50,864 bases of DNA from Lachnospira sp. (GTDB taxonomy: Bacteria; Bacillota; Clostridia; Lachnospirales; Lachnospiraceae), in contig SVDX01000018.1 of NCBI GenBank assembly GCA_015057605.1, forward strand, positions 1-50,864, given 5' to 3'. The translations under genes were made by a program, and so were the position numbers. The notes under the pieces were generated by a model. It saw only the letters and a list, made by a program, of their open reading frames with translations. It made no database searches and was not told the DNA's origin. Positions 24,979 through 34,371 of the stretch are shown piece after piece. Position 1 is the stretch's first letter; each line of letters begins with the position of its first letter.

Positions 24979-27188
24979 AGTGTTCTTCCTTTCTTCACAA
25001 ACTGCATATAAATTATACTTCCTATTACTAGTAACACTAAAACAAATGCATAATAAACAGTTATCGATTGTGTAGAATCATTGAATACCGGCAAGTATGC
25101 CACATATCTTCCAATTGACCATTTTTCCATAACCTCAAAGCCTATCATATAAAGCATTTGTGGTATCGTAATAAACATACTTACAATTACGCAATATATC
25201 AGCTTTACATACTTTGAAATAAAACAAATACACGCAGATAAAGCTACTAAAAGTATAAATTTCACAATTAAATCTATAATAATAAAGCCTATAATTGGTG
25301 GATTTATTATACATTTTTCAAAAAGCGGCAGACTCTTTAATGGTGCACCAAGCATATCAAGCTCATATACTTTTGAAATCTTATGATAATATATGCCATA
25401 GCTTATAAGTTCAAATATAGCTATAAGTAAAGCATTTGTTCTAATCTTTCTTAAAAGCCATTTTTGACGGTTCTTATATGTATTTGCTAATATATTTACG
25501 TTACATTTCTTTTCGTAGGAAATAAATCCTGCTGAAATCATAATTGTAGCTACGACATTTATTAGTGCCATTAGTTTTTGACTGTCGTTTTGAACCGGTC
25601 CAAAAACATTGTCATATTCATATGGTTTTAGTGCTACGGCATCTATGCCTTGTGTATCAAGCTTTTTTAGATAGTCAACATTTGCTCTAATCGTGTTTAA
25701 AACCGATAATCTATTTTCAATAATATATTTGTTATTTTTATCATTAACATCTATTGAGGCTAACAGCTCTTCGTATTCATTTTCAAAATGTTTATACACT
25801 TCTTCTAATTCATTAGAGTAGCTAAGTCCCTTTGCTGCATCATAGTATTCTGAAACATAGATTGTATCTGCTAAATATATGTTTCCACCGCCCACATTTA
25901 CTTTGCTTACAATGTATATAAGTATTGCAAGAATAACTACAGCACGCTGTGAAATTAGAATCTTATAAATTTCTTTTATGGTAGTTGGCATTACTTCAAT
26001 AGCTTGGCTTATCATATCCATAATACGGTTTACAATTCGCTCAAATATATTACTCTTTCCAGTAAAATATCTTCTTGCATTAATATAAAAGTTTATAAGG
26101 AAGCTTAATACTCCTAATACCACAGACATTATAATACTAGATTCAAACAGTTCCATTATCCCAAAGTCATATCCCCAGTTGTAGTATTCTATAGCCTTGT
26201 TTGGATACATAAGATAATACATATTTATGTATTTTAGAGCTCTAAACACCGTCTTTTTTGATACTGCCATATGTATTATTACATTTATGGCACATATCAA
26301 AATAAATGCAAACATACCTATGTTAACATTGCTAAACAGCGACAATACAAACCATAAAAGCATAACTAAGGCAAATGCCATTATCGCTGAAACTAACATC
26401 TGCAAGAACATAAAGCCTATACGTGACAAGTTTCCTGATGTTAGTAAAAACATTTCATCACACGCAGCAGGCAGGTTAATGTCTTCAAAACCGCCATATA
26501 TCTTTAATAGTATAAATGTTGATTCTAAGTAAAATAAGGCACTTATTACAAATGCAAGTCCTAAAAGAATCAAGGTTCTCTTTATAAATAGCTTACCTCT
26601 TCCGCTTTTACCGGTATGAATTATATAATATAATCCGTTTTTTCTTTCAGCAAAAAAGCCATATACACAAAAGACTAAAATCAACAAAATAAATATGTGA
26701 TTATAATCATACGCATATAATTCTTCAAGCCAACGACCATTACTAAGTGAAACCTTTGCATCCTTTATTTCATCTAAATCATAATAAGTTTTATAAAGAT
26801 TAATGCGTTCAAAACTTTGTGCTTCATAAAAATCAGTACTTAAAACAGCACGTGCAAAATTCATTTTTTCTTTAACATTTGTATGATAATTATCTATGTA
26901 TTCTGCTTTGGCTGTAATCAAAGTTCTTGCACTTTTAATGTCATCGGTTACAGTATCTTTATTAATACCATAGTCTTTTATATATTGTCCCCATGCAAGT
27001 CTGTAGGCATCAGTATATGTATTACTTTCGTCTTTATTTTTTAATGTATACTCTTTTAAGATGTCGTAAACAGCCATCTCTTCTTTGCCTTTTTCATTAA
27101 AGCTGATTAAAAGCAATGCATTTAAAATTAACAATACTAGTATTATTAACAAAAAACGTTTGTTTAGTATTCTCTTTAGTTCGCCCAT
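24975..27188 (-). CDS. double-module ABC-2-type permease
   Basis: A 737-residue membrane protein built of two similar halves. Half 1: TM near 11-29, an extracytoplasmic helical region about 30-160, then about five TMs up to residue 375. Half 2: TM near 415-433 (after SQRAVVILAILIYIV), an extracytoplasmic region about 434-545, then about five TMs to the C-terminus. One polypeptide may thus supply both membrane halves for the adjacent single ATPase. ABC-2-like architecture is inferred from the hydrophobic pattern, not from a specific motif. The gene follows the upstream lipoprotein by 15 bp. Confidence 0.82.
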   Translation of the reverse strand: MGELKRILNKRFLLIILVLLILNALLLISFNEKGKEEMAVYDILKEYTLKNKDESNTYTDAYRLAWGQYIKDYGINKDTVTDDIKSARTLITAKAEYIDNYHTNVKEKMNFARAVLSTDFYEAQSFERINLYKTYYDLDEIKDAKVSLSNGRWLEELYAYDYNHIFILLILVFCVYGFFAERKNGLYYIIHTGKSGRGKLFIKRTLILLGLAFVISALFYLESTFILLKIYGGFEDINLPAACDEMFLLTSGNLSRIGFMFLQMLVSAIMAFALVMLLWFVLSLFSNVNIGMFAFILICAINVIIHMAVSKKTVFRALKYINMYYLMYPNKAIEYYNWGYDFGIMELFESSIIMSVVLGVLSFLINFYINARRYFTGKSNIFERIVNRIMDMISQAIEVMPTTIKEIYKILISQRAVVILAILIYIVSKVNVGGGNIYLADTIYVSEYYDAAKGLSYSNELEEVYKHFENEYEELLASIDVNDKNNKYIIENRLSVLNTIRANVDYLKKLDTQGIDAVALKPYEYDNVFGPVQNDSQKLMALINVVATIMISAGFISYEKKCNVNILANTYKNRQKWLLRKIRTNALLIAIFELISYGIYYHKISKVYELDMLGAPLKSLPLFEKCIINPPIIGFIIIDLIVKFILLVALSACICFISKYVKLIYCVIVSMFITIPQMLYMIGFEVMEKWSIGRYVAYLPVFNDSTQSITVYYAFVLVLLVIGSIIYMQFVKKGRTL

Positions 27189-27203
27189 GTAAACACCACC
27201 TTA

Positions 27204-28547
27204 CTATTCATATATTGTTTTTATTTCAAAATCTGCACCTGATAAAAATTGTTCTCTGTTTATCAGCGTCACGCCATAGTTCTTTGAGGTTTCTGTTAAT
27301 CCATGTATCATGATATATCTGCCGTCAATGCCTTTTATTCTAAAGTCCCCCTTTTCCCACTGTGCCTCAGGAAAACCTCTTTCTTGCATTTTTTTCCTAA
27401 ATGAATCTAAAACATCAAATTTATATTGTCTTACTATATTACCCTCTTTATCAATTGCTGTTAAATATGGATACGTGTCCGAAGCACGTAAAAACGTATA
27501 AAAATATTCTCCATCAAACGCAAAGGAATTACAGCCTTTATATATAACCTTACTGCTATTATTAGAATAGTTAAATGCAATTATATTATTATTTGTACCG
27601 TCATTACCAAGCGTATATATAGTAGCATCATCATCCATATACATATTATTGACCGAAGGTATAAATCCTGATATTATGCTCCATGCATTATAATCCTTAT
27701 TGCCTACATAAGATGCTAACACTTCAAATTTTTTATTTTCATTAGAATATTTAGTTACATAGTATTGCATAGGATTATCCTTTTCGAAAAATCTATTGGT
27801 TCCACCGGCAATAAAATATACATCCTTGCCACAACTTAATACGGATACACTATTTAAAAAAACACCTATTCCATAGTCTCCAGGAAACATAAAGTCACCC
27901 AACTTTTCTGGTGTAGCTTTTTCTTCAAGCTTAACCCTCATACAATTATATTTAAACATATATTTATTAGCTTCCATTGTATTAACATCGACATCACACA
28001 TTATGTAATAAAAATATCCGTCTACTATTTTATAAGAACCATATGTTGTGCAAAGAGAAGGGCGTTCGCCATATAATGAAGCTAATTGCGCTATAATAAC
28101 CTTGTCATTTAGATTACCATTGTAACGACATAAATTGCTTATATTTTCTTTTGTGCGCTCTACCATATATAAGTATCCATCATATAAAAGTACTTCATTA
28201 TTTTCACAAGCAAAAATATTAGTATTATAATCCATTTTACCTATAAATCCATCACAACCTTGAGTTTTATGACTACACTCAGCTCTTGAACACATCGGAA
28301 TGCTTATATCTGAATCAAAATCGTAAAAAAACAAAACGCCTTCCCATATAAAATAATAACCCTCTTCCGCAATAGCCATACTATCTACCACTAAATCCAT
28401 TGATTTAACTTGATCATATACATAATCCTTAAATAATTCATTATGATTTTGTAATGTGACATTTTCTATTGGACCACTTTCTCTATGACAAGCAATCAAA
28501 AACATAACACTAGATATAACAATACAAATAAATACTTTTTTAATCAT
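27204..28547 (-). CDS. lipoprotein of ABC cassette (Cys-x4-Cys-x-His-x4-Cys family), proximal copy
   Basis: A 447-residue lipoprotein, first gene of the cassette: signal peptide with lipobox FLIAC (Cys about 20), then a region of repeated YYF/YFY strands like its paralogue. The motif MCSRAECSHKTQGCD near residue 84 has the same C-x4-C-x-H-x4-C spacing, preceded by the shared FYDFDSDISIP. Other shared blocks: GSYKIVDGYFYYIM, NCMRVKLEEKATPEKLG and FPGDYG. AGGAGG precedes the ATG and lies only about 8 nt after the T-run of a terminator hairpin. Function unknown. Confidence 0.75.
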   Translation of the reverse strand: MIKKVFICIVISSVMFLIACHRESGPIENVTLQNHNELFKDYVYDQVKSMDLVVDSMAIAEEGYYFIWEGVLFFYDFDSDISIPMCSRAECSHKTQGCDGFIGKMDYNTNIFACENNEVLLYDGYLYMVERTKENISNLCRYNGNLNDKVIIAQLASLYGERPSLCTTYGSYKIVDGYFYYIMCDVDVNTMEANKYMFKYNCMRVKLEEKATPEKLGDFMFPGDYGIGVFLNSVSVLSCGKDVYFIAGGTNRFFEKDNPMQYYVTKYSNENKKFEVLASYVGNKDYNAWSIISGFIPSVNNMYMDDDATIYTLGNDGTNNNIIAFNYSNNSSKVIYKGCNSFAFDGEYFYTFLRASDTYPYLTAIDKEGNIVRQYKFDVLDSFRKKMQERGFPEAQWEKGDFRIKGIDGRYIMIHGLTETSKNYGVTLINREQFLSGADFEIKTIYE

Positions 28548-28556
28548 AATGTTCCT

Positions 28557-28607
28557 CCTAAAACAAAAAAAGTTTCTCTATACATCAATTGTATATAGAG
28601 AAACTTT
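28557..28607 (-). terminator. intrinsic terminator of rng, directly before the cassette's ribosome binding site
   Basis: A 14-bp stem (28569-28582 with 28594-28607, AAAGTTTCTCTATA/TATAGAGAAACTTT), 11-nt loop, then TTTTTTTGTTTT on the minus strand. It follows the rng stop by about 60 nt and leaves only about 10 nt before the ATG at 28547. It could also act as an attenuator if the cassette promoter lies upstream. Confidence 0.85.
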
Positions 28608-28658
28608 AAGATTAAAGTAGGTATGCCTTAAGATTTCTTTGAGAAAACCTTAAGATTT
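28604..28658. repeat. three 10-bp direct repeats with exact 22-bp period
   Basis: CTTTAAGATT (28604-28613), CCTTAAGATT (28626-28635) and CCTTAAGATT (28648-28657) start 22 bp apart, about two DNA turns. They lie between the rng stop and the terminator, upstream of the lipoprotein/ABC cassette. Same-face direct repeats suit binding of a dimeric activator; the regulator is unknown. A TATATA element on the minus strand (28597-28592) could be the matching -10. Confidence 0.65.
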
Positions 28659-28668
28659 TATTAAGGTG

Positions 28669-29862
28669 TTAGTTTTTGGTACTTTTCCACTCCTCATACA
28701 AGGGCTTTAAAACCTTTTTCCTTGTTATTTCCACTAAGCCTAATTTTGTCATACCCATAAGCGTAGTTTTAACAGGATCCCTCTTTAAAAGCCTTGCAAA
28801 ATACTCTAATAACTCCTCTTTCATTTCGTCAGCAATCATATCTATAAAATCAATTATTATAATACCAGAAAGATTTCTTAATATAAGCTGTTTGGCTATT
28901 TCGTTAGCAGCCTCTTTATTTATTTTAAGAAATGTTGCCTCGCGGTCCTTGTTTTTGCCGTCAAATTTGCCCGTATTTACATCTATTACAACCAAGGCTT
29001 CTGTTGGCTGGATTATAAGATAACCACCAGATTTTAGCCACACACGCTCCTTTAGGGCATCATTTAATCGATTTTCAATGTTATACAGCTTATTTAAAGA
29101 TAATAAATCATCCTTGTACAAACGTAGCTTTTGTGAGTCTTCAGGATAATTTTGCCAAAGATATTCCTTTACATATTCATAAATATCTATATCTTCAACA
29201 ACTATCTCACTAAGCTCCTTGGCATTTGCATTTCTTATTATATTAACGAAATTTTGTGGTGCACTGTAAAGCTTTGTATATGCCGGTCTGTGCTTAGCTA
29301 TGGAAATTATATCGTTATATATATCAATTAGCATATTTGCTTCGTTCAAAATGTTTTCCATAGTGGTTTCGTAAGCATTTGTACGAATTACAAAACCATA
29401 AGCATCATTTTTTAATGGTAAAAATGCTTCTGTTATTGCATTTTTAAACTTTACATCACCTATTTTATTGGATATGCCAAGCTTTGGATTGCCATGATTT
29501 AAAACGACATACTTACCCTGTAAGCTTAAATTAGAGCTTGCTACTGCCATCTTGGTTTTTATAGCATCCTTAGTTACTTGAACCAGTATTAAATCGCCAA
29601 CATTAAGCTTATCGCTATTCTTATTATTGATAAAATAAGGCTTTGGATTTTCATCTAATGAAAAATAGCATTTTGTATCTGGACCAATAGCAATAAATGC
29701 TGCATTGATATTTTTTACTATATTTTCAACCCTACCAACATAAATATTATTTAAAAATGAGCTTTCCATATCTTGCGAAAAATTAACCGAAACAAGCTCT
29801 GTATCGTTAAATACAGAGCTTACTATTTTATCATGAAGTTTTGTAATTACTATTTTTGACAT
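28669..29862 (-). CDS. rng: short Rne/Rng-family ribonuclease G
   Basis: A 397-residue endoribonuclease. The N-terminal S1-like domain (about 35-120: NNIYVGRVENIVKNINAAFIAIG) and the catalytic DNase-I-like region with the metal-binding Asp residues (ALVVIDVNTGKF and GIIIIDFIDM) are present. It ends soon after VEITRKK and lacks the CPxCxGxG zinc-link that follows in E. coli RNase E/G (RNase G is about 490 residues). It may therefore tetramerise differently. It starts about 37 bp after the his fusion gene; a weak AT-rich stem lies in that gap. Confidence 0.9.
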   Translation of the reverse strand: MSKIVITKLHDKIVSSVFNDTELVSVNFSQDMESSFLNNIYVGRVENIVKNINAAFIAIGPDTKCYFSLDENPKPYFINNKNSDKLNVGDLILVQVTKDAIKTKMAVASSNLSLQGKYVVLNHGNPKLGISNKIGDVKFKNAITEAFLPLKNDAYGFVIRTNAYETTMENILNEANMLIDIYNDIISIAKHRPAYTKLYSAPQNFVNIIRNANAKELSEIVVEDIDIYEYVKEYLWQNYPEDSQKLRLYKDDLLSLNKLYNIENRLNDALKERVWLKSGGYLIIQPTEALVVIDVNTGKFDGKNKDREATFLKINKEAANEIAKQLILRNLSGIIIIDFIDMIADEMKEELLEYFARLLKRDPVKTTLMGMTKLGLVEITRKKVLKPLYEEWKSTKN

Positions 29863-29899
29863 AAAACCTCTACTAATTTACATAATATTTTTATGTAAA

Positions 29900-31792
29900 C
29901 TATCTTCTTGCAAGTTCTCTTATTATATCATCCCAGCTTACTTCTTTAAGTGACATAAGAACCATTACATGATATAAGAAATCGGAAATTTCGTATTTAA
30001 TCTCTTCCTTATCAGGATTCTTAGCAGCTATGATAATCTCAGTAGCTTCCTCTCCCACTTTTTTAAGTATTTTGTCAATACCCTTATCAAACAGATAATT
30101 AGTATATGAACCCTCCTTAGGATTAAGCTTACGATCTTCGATTGTAGCCATTACATCGTCAAATACTTTTAATGGATTTGTTTCATCATAATCCTTCTTT
30201 AAAAGGTTGCGATAGAAACAGCTTCTATTGCCCGTATGACATGCAGCACCCACTTGTCTTACCTTTGCTAATAATGTGTCATTATCGCAATCAATTTCCA
30301 TTGACATTACATATTGGAAATGTCCCGATGTAAGGCCTTTAACCCATATTTCATTGCGACTTCTGCTAAAATAGGTCATTTTTCCTGTGTTAACTGTAAG
30401 CTCAAATGCCTCTTTATTCATATAGGCAAGCATTAATACTTCATTAGTCTTATAATCCTGTACAATAACAGGTACCATACCATCAGAATTAAGCTTGAAT
30501 TCATCAAAAGAAATGCTGCTTGTAAATGTATTTACATTATAGCCCTTAGCTTTTAATTCCTGCTTAATAGCCATAAAATCAGTGTTTGCATCAGCTTTTA
30601 TAATTGTTCCATTTGCATATGAAGTAACATTAAGTGTAGTCTTTGGAAGCGCATCATAACAAATTACACCACTAATATTGTTAAGCTTTGCAAGCTCCAA
30701 TGCATTTTCATTGTTACAATCGTACATTAAAGAAATCTTTTCCTTACCAAATCTGTCAGAAACCTCTTTAAGCATATCCATATTAGAAGCCTTTGATGCC
30801 TGTAAAAATACATTTCTTGCGCCTGCATAAATATATTTCTTAACATCCTCTACTCGCTTTACATTACCACCCACAATTACTGGAATGTCTATTGCTGTAG
30901 CGATATTTTTAATAATTGCGATTGCTCTTTCGTGACTTGCATCATCGCAAGAATTGTCTGTTATAATAATTTCGTCTGCACCATTAGCATTAAAGCTTTC
31001 AGCTAAAGAAAGTAATTCCTTTTCGTCAGAGTCCGTATTTATACTAAGTGTAGCAGCTAATTTCATAGTATTTTTAATCTTAAAAAGGTTTACTGCTTCA
31101 ATTAAATCAATCTTATTTTCATAAATAGCTTTTCCAATTATAGCGCCGTAAATGTTTTGCTCACTTAAAGCCACTAAATCATCCATCTTCGACATGCCAC
31201 CAGAAGCCACAATATCAAGACCTGTAGCATCTGATAAAAGCTTTGTCTGTTCAACATTTGGCCCGGTAAGCATTCCATCTTTTGAAATGTCTGTATAGAT
31301 AATTGTTTTAACGCCCATAGACTTCATTTGATTGCATAAATCGATGGCAGTTACATTACTAACCTCTTCCCATCCAGAAATGGCAACCATACCATTTTTT
31401 GCATCTACGCCAACTACAATTCTTTCTGAACCAAATTTTTCTACTGCTTCCTTAACAAATTCAGGATTTTGTACAGCTTTTGTTCCAATAATTACACGGT
31501 CAACACCTAAATCAAGTATTCTTTGAATGTCCTCATGGCTTCTTATGCCGCCACCAAGCTCAACTGGTATATTTACCGCTTCTACTATTTTCTTGATAGC
31601 ATTTGCATTAACAGTTTGTCCTTGTAAGGCACCATCTAAGTCAACTAAATGTATGTAATCTGCGCCACATTCTTCAAAATATTTTGCAACCTTATATGGC
31701 TCGTCGCAATATACTGTAACATCGCTGAACTTACCTTGTTTTAATCTTACGCATTTTCCATCTTTAATATCTATTGCTGGAAATAATTTCAT
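29900..31792 (-). CDS. hisA: HisA - degenerate HisF-like - HisI - HisE fusion protein
   Basis: A 630-residue fusion for histidine synthesis. Residues 1 to about 240 are HisA (ProFAR isomerase): [28 protein letters not shown] and YTDISKDGM hold the catalytic Asp pair. Residues about 243-420 look like a decayed HisF half-barrel: [40 protein letters not shown]. Residues about 430-540 are HisI (PR-AMP cyclohydrolase): [42 protein letters not shown]. Residues about 545-630 are HisE (PR-ATP pyrophosphatase): [27 protein letters not shown]. The frame is continuous with no stop between modules. No separate hisF, hisH or hisC lies here. It follows hisB by 2 bp. Confidence 0.9.
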   Translation of the reverse strand: MKLFPAIDIKDGKCVRLKQGKFSDVTVYCDEPYKVAKYFEECGADYIHLVDLDGALQGQTVNANAIKKIVEAVNIPVELGGGIRSHEDIQRILDLGVDRVIIGTKAVQNPEFVKEAVEKFGSERIVVGVDAKNGMVAISGWEEVSNVTAIDLCNQMKSMGVKTIIYTDISKDGMLTGPNVEQTKLLSDATGLDIVASGGMSKMDDLVALSEQNIYGAIIGKAIYENKIDLIEAVNLFKIKNTMKLAATLSINTDSDEKELLSLAESFNANGADEIIITDNSCDDASHERAIAIIKNIATAIDIPVIVGGNVKRVEDVKKYIYAGARNVFLQASKASNMDMLKEVSDRFGKEKISLMYDCNNENALELAKLNNISGVICYDALPKTTLNVTSYANGTIIKADANTDFMAIKQELKAKGYNVNTFTSSISFDEFKLNSDGMVPVIVQDYKTNEVLMLAYMNKEAFELTVNTGKMTYFSRSRNEIWVKGLTSGHFQYVMSMEIDCDNDTLLAKVRQVGAACHTGNRSCFYRNLLKKDYDETNPLKVFDDVMATIEDRKLNPKEGSYTNYLFDKGIDKILKKVGEEATEIIIAAKNPDKEEIKYEISDFLYHVMVLMSLKEVSWDDIIRELARR

Positions 31793-31794
31793 AA

Positions 31795-32388
31795 TTATAA
31801 GCTTCCTTTCGTAGATAAAATATCTTTAATTCTTGAATCCTTCATACTTGCTTCATCTAAAGCCTTTGCAAATGCTTTAAACATAGCTTCAATTGTGTGG
31901 TGGTCATTTGAAGGTTGTGATAATAACTTGATGTGTAAATTCATACCTGCAGAATATGACACAGCATAGAAAAATTCCTTTACCATTTGCGTATCAAAAT
32001 AGCCTACAGTAGGTGTATTAAATTCTGCATCAAACACAAAATATGGTCTTCCAGATAAATCTATTGCACAAAGTACAAGTGCCTCGTCCATTGGAAGTAT
32101 AATTGAACCATATCTTTTAATGCTCTTTTTATCGCCAAGTGCTTCTTTTATAGCTTGTCCAAGAACTATACCCACATCTTCAATTGTGTGGTGACAGTCT
32201 ACGATTAAATCGCCCTTTGCCGAGATATTTAAATCAAATAAACCATGCCTTGTAAAGCTTTCAAGCATGTGATTAAAAAATCCTATGCCTGTATCAATTG
32301 AACCATTACCCTTACCGTCAAGGTTAATAGTAAGCTCAATATCTGTTTCTTTAGTATTTCTAACTACAGTTGAAGTTCTAGCACCCAT
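31795..32388 (-). CDS. hisB: imidazoleglycerol-phosphate dehydratase HisB
   Basis: A 197-residue monofunctional IGP dehydratase: [18 protein letters not shown], the metal-binding [16 protein letters not shown] and [16 protein letters not shown], and [11 protein letters not shown]-like [10 protein letters not shown]. Length is normal for the single-domain type, without the phosphatase of E. coli HisB. TAGGAGG precedes the ATG. It lies between hisD and the hisA fusion. Confidence 0.97.
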   Translation of the reverse strand: MGARTSTVVRNTKETDIELTINLDGKGNGSIDTGIGFFNHMLESFTRHGLFDLNISAKGDLIVDCHHTIEDVGIVLGQAIKEALGDKKSIKRYGSIILPMDEALVLCAIDLSGRPYFVFDAEFNTPTVGYFDTQMVKEFFYAVSYSAGMNLHIKLLSQPSNDHHTIEAMFKAFAKALDEASMKDSRIKDILSTKGSL

Positions 32389-32403
32389 AATCGTCCTCCT
32401 AAA

Positions 32404-33693
32404 CTATTCAAATCTAACCTTAATTGAATTTGCATGAGCAGTTAAGCCCTCTGCGTTTGCAAAGCTTTCAATATCCTTATGTATTGGCTCTAGAGCCTCT
32501 TTAGAGTAATAAATGATACTCGATTTCTTGATGAAATCATCTACGCTAAGTGGCGAGAAGAATTTTGCAGTACCATTTGTTGGTAAAACATGGTTTGGTC
32601 CGGCAAAATAATCGCCTAAAGGCTCTGAGCTGTATTCTCCAAGGAAAATTGCTCCCGCATTCTTAATCTTTGTCATTACATTGAACGGATCCTTTGTGAC
32701 AATCTCTAAATGTTCTGAAGCGATTTCATTTGCTACGTCAATCGCTTCCTGCATATCTTTTACAACAAGAATATATCCATAATTTTCTAATGATTTCTCG
32801 ATAATTTCCTTCTTGCTTAATTCCTTTGTAAATGCTTCAACTTCTGCTGACACCTTGTTTGCAAGTTCACTACTTGTTGTAACAAGTATAGCTGATGCCA
32901 TTTCATCATGCTCTGCCTGTGATAAAAGGTCTGCTGCTATGTATCTTGCGTTAGCTGTTTCATCAGCAATCACAAGAATTTCGCTTGGTCCTGCAATAGA
33001 ATCAATATTTACAAAGCCATAAACTGCCTTTTTAGCTAATGCAACAAATATATTACCTGGTCCAACTATTTTATCAACCTTTGGAATACTCTTTGTTCCA
33101 TAAGCTAATGCAGCAATTGCCTGTGCTCCACCAACCTTATAGATTACGTCTACACCTGCTTCAACAGCCGCTACTAAGGTTCCCGGATTTACCTTGCCAT
33201 CTTTTGATGGAGGTGTTGTCATCTGTATTGTTTTAACACCTGCAACCTTTGCAGGAAGAATGTTCATAAGAACACTTGAAGGATATACAGCCTTACCACC
33301 AGGTACATATACACCAACCTTTTCAATTGGTGTTACCTTTTGACCAAGAATTGTTCCATTTTCAGTTGAATCAAACCAACTGTACTGCTTTTGCTTTATA
33401 TGATAATCTCTGATATTGACAATCGCTTTTCTAATAATTTCAAGTAAATCCTTGTCTATAACAGCATAAGCTTCTTCAATTTCTTCCTTTGTAACAACGA
33501 TATTGCTTTCATTTAAATCAAAACCATCAAATTTCTTTGTATATTCAAAAACAGCTGCATCGCCATTTGCCTTAACATTACTCAAGATATCTGCAACAGC
33601 AGCTTCATAGGTTCCATAGCTGTTAGGGCTTCTTTTTAAAAGATTTTCAAGTATATTAACCTTACTGTTTTCATCTAAATTTATAATTCTCAT
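32404..33693 (-). CDS. hisD: histidinol dehydrogenase HisD
   Basis: A 429-residue zinc enzyme for the last two steps of histidine synthesis. Seen: VGVYVPGGKAVYPSSVLMN, GGAQAIAALAYGT, VDKIVGPGNIFVALAKK, DLLSQAEHDEMA (zinc/base region), ASEHLEI and FAGPNHVLPTNG. Start: the ATG at 33693 has GGAGAG about 8 nt upstream, and HisD proteins usually begin MRII; the ATG at 33708 overlaps the hisG stop and has no site. Translation may be coupled. Confidence 0.96.
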   Translation of the reverse strand: MRIINLDENSKVNILENLLKRSPNSYGTYEAAVADILSNVKANGDAAVFEYTKKFDGFDLNESNIVVTKEEIEEAYAVIDKDLLEIIRKAIVNIRDYHIKQKQYSWFDSTENGTILGQKVTPIEKVGVYVPGGKAVYPSSVLMNILPAKVAGVKTIQMTTPPSKDGKVNPGTLVAAVEAGVDVIYKVGGAQAIAALAYGTKSIPKVDKIVGPGNIFVALAKKAVYGFVNIDSIAGPSEILVIADETANARYIAADLLSQAEHDEMASAILVTTSSELANKVSAEVEAFTKELSKKEIIEKSLENYGYILVVKDMQEAIDVANEIASEHLEIVTKDPFNVMTKIKNAGAIFLGEYSSEPLGDYFAGPNHVLPTNGTAKFFSPLSVDDFIKKSSIIYYSKEALEPIHKDIESFANAEGLTAHANSIKVRFE

Positions 33694-33707
33694 AATGCTT
33701 CTCTCCA

Positions 33708-34355
33708 TTATTCTTTATTTGCGTATAAATTTTTCAAATCATCTATAAGTTTGTTGATACGTGCATGCTCCATCTTCATACTAACCTGATTAACAACCAT
33801 TCTTGCTGATAATGGACAAATCTCTTCTAATACCTCTAAGCCATTTTCTCTAAGTGTTGCACCAGTTTCAACGATATCAACAATAACCTCTGATAAGCCT
33901 ACAATTGGAGCTAATTCAATCGAACCATTTAGTTTGATTATTTCAACTGTCTGATGCTTTTTGTTATAAAAATAATCCTTTGCAATGTTTGGATACTTTG
34001 TTGCAACTCTGATCAAATCATGATGCTGTAAAAGCTCCTTTGCACTTTCAGGACCACACACGCACATTCTGCATTTACCCATTTGCAAATCATATACTTC
34101 ATAAAGACTTCTGCCTTCTTCTAAAATGGTATCCTTGCCTACAATCCCTATATCTGCAGCCCCATATTCAACATATGTTGGAACATCATTAGCTTTAGCA
34201 AGGAAGAATTTAAATCCAAGTTCTTCGTTAACAAATATAAGCTTTCTTGAAGTCGGATCTTTCATCTCTTCACAGGTAATTCCGATTTTTTCAAATATTT
34301 CAAGAGTTTTCTTAGCTAAACGACCTTTAGCTAATGCAAATGTAATATATCTCAT
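33708..34355 (-). CDS. hisG: ATP phosphoribosyltransferase HisG, short form
   Basis: A 215-residue catalytic subunit of the first histidine enzyme: [60 protein letters not shown] (PRPP loop). It lacks the C-terminal ACT-like regulatory domain, so it needs HisZ, encoded just upstream. GGAGA precedes the ATG. Confidence 0.97.
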   Translation of the reverse strand: MRYITFALAKGRLAKKTLEIFEKIGITCEEMKDPTSRKLIFVNEELGFKFFLAKANDVPTYVEYGAADIGIVGKDTILEEGRSLYEVYDLQMGKCRMCVCGPESAKELLQHHDLIRVATKYPNIAKDYFYNKKHQTVEIIKLNGSIELAPIVGLSEVIVDIVETGATLRENGLEVLEEICPLSARMVVNQVSMKMEHARINKLIDDLKNLYANKE

Positions 34356-34371
34356 TGTTATTTCTCCGTTT

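Noticed and set aside
28608-28668. A riboswitch in front of the lipoprotein cassette
   Set aside because: The segment is too short and lacks any aptamer pattern I recognise; direct repeats explain its structure better.
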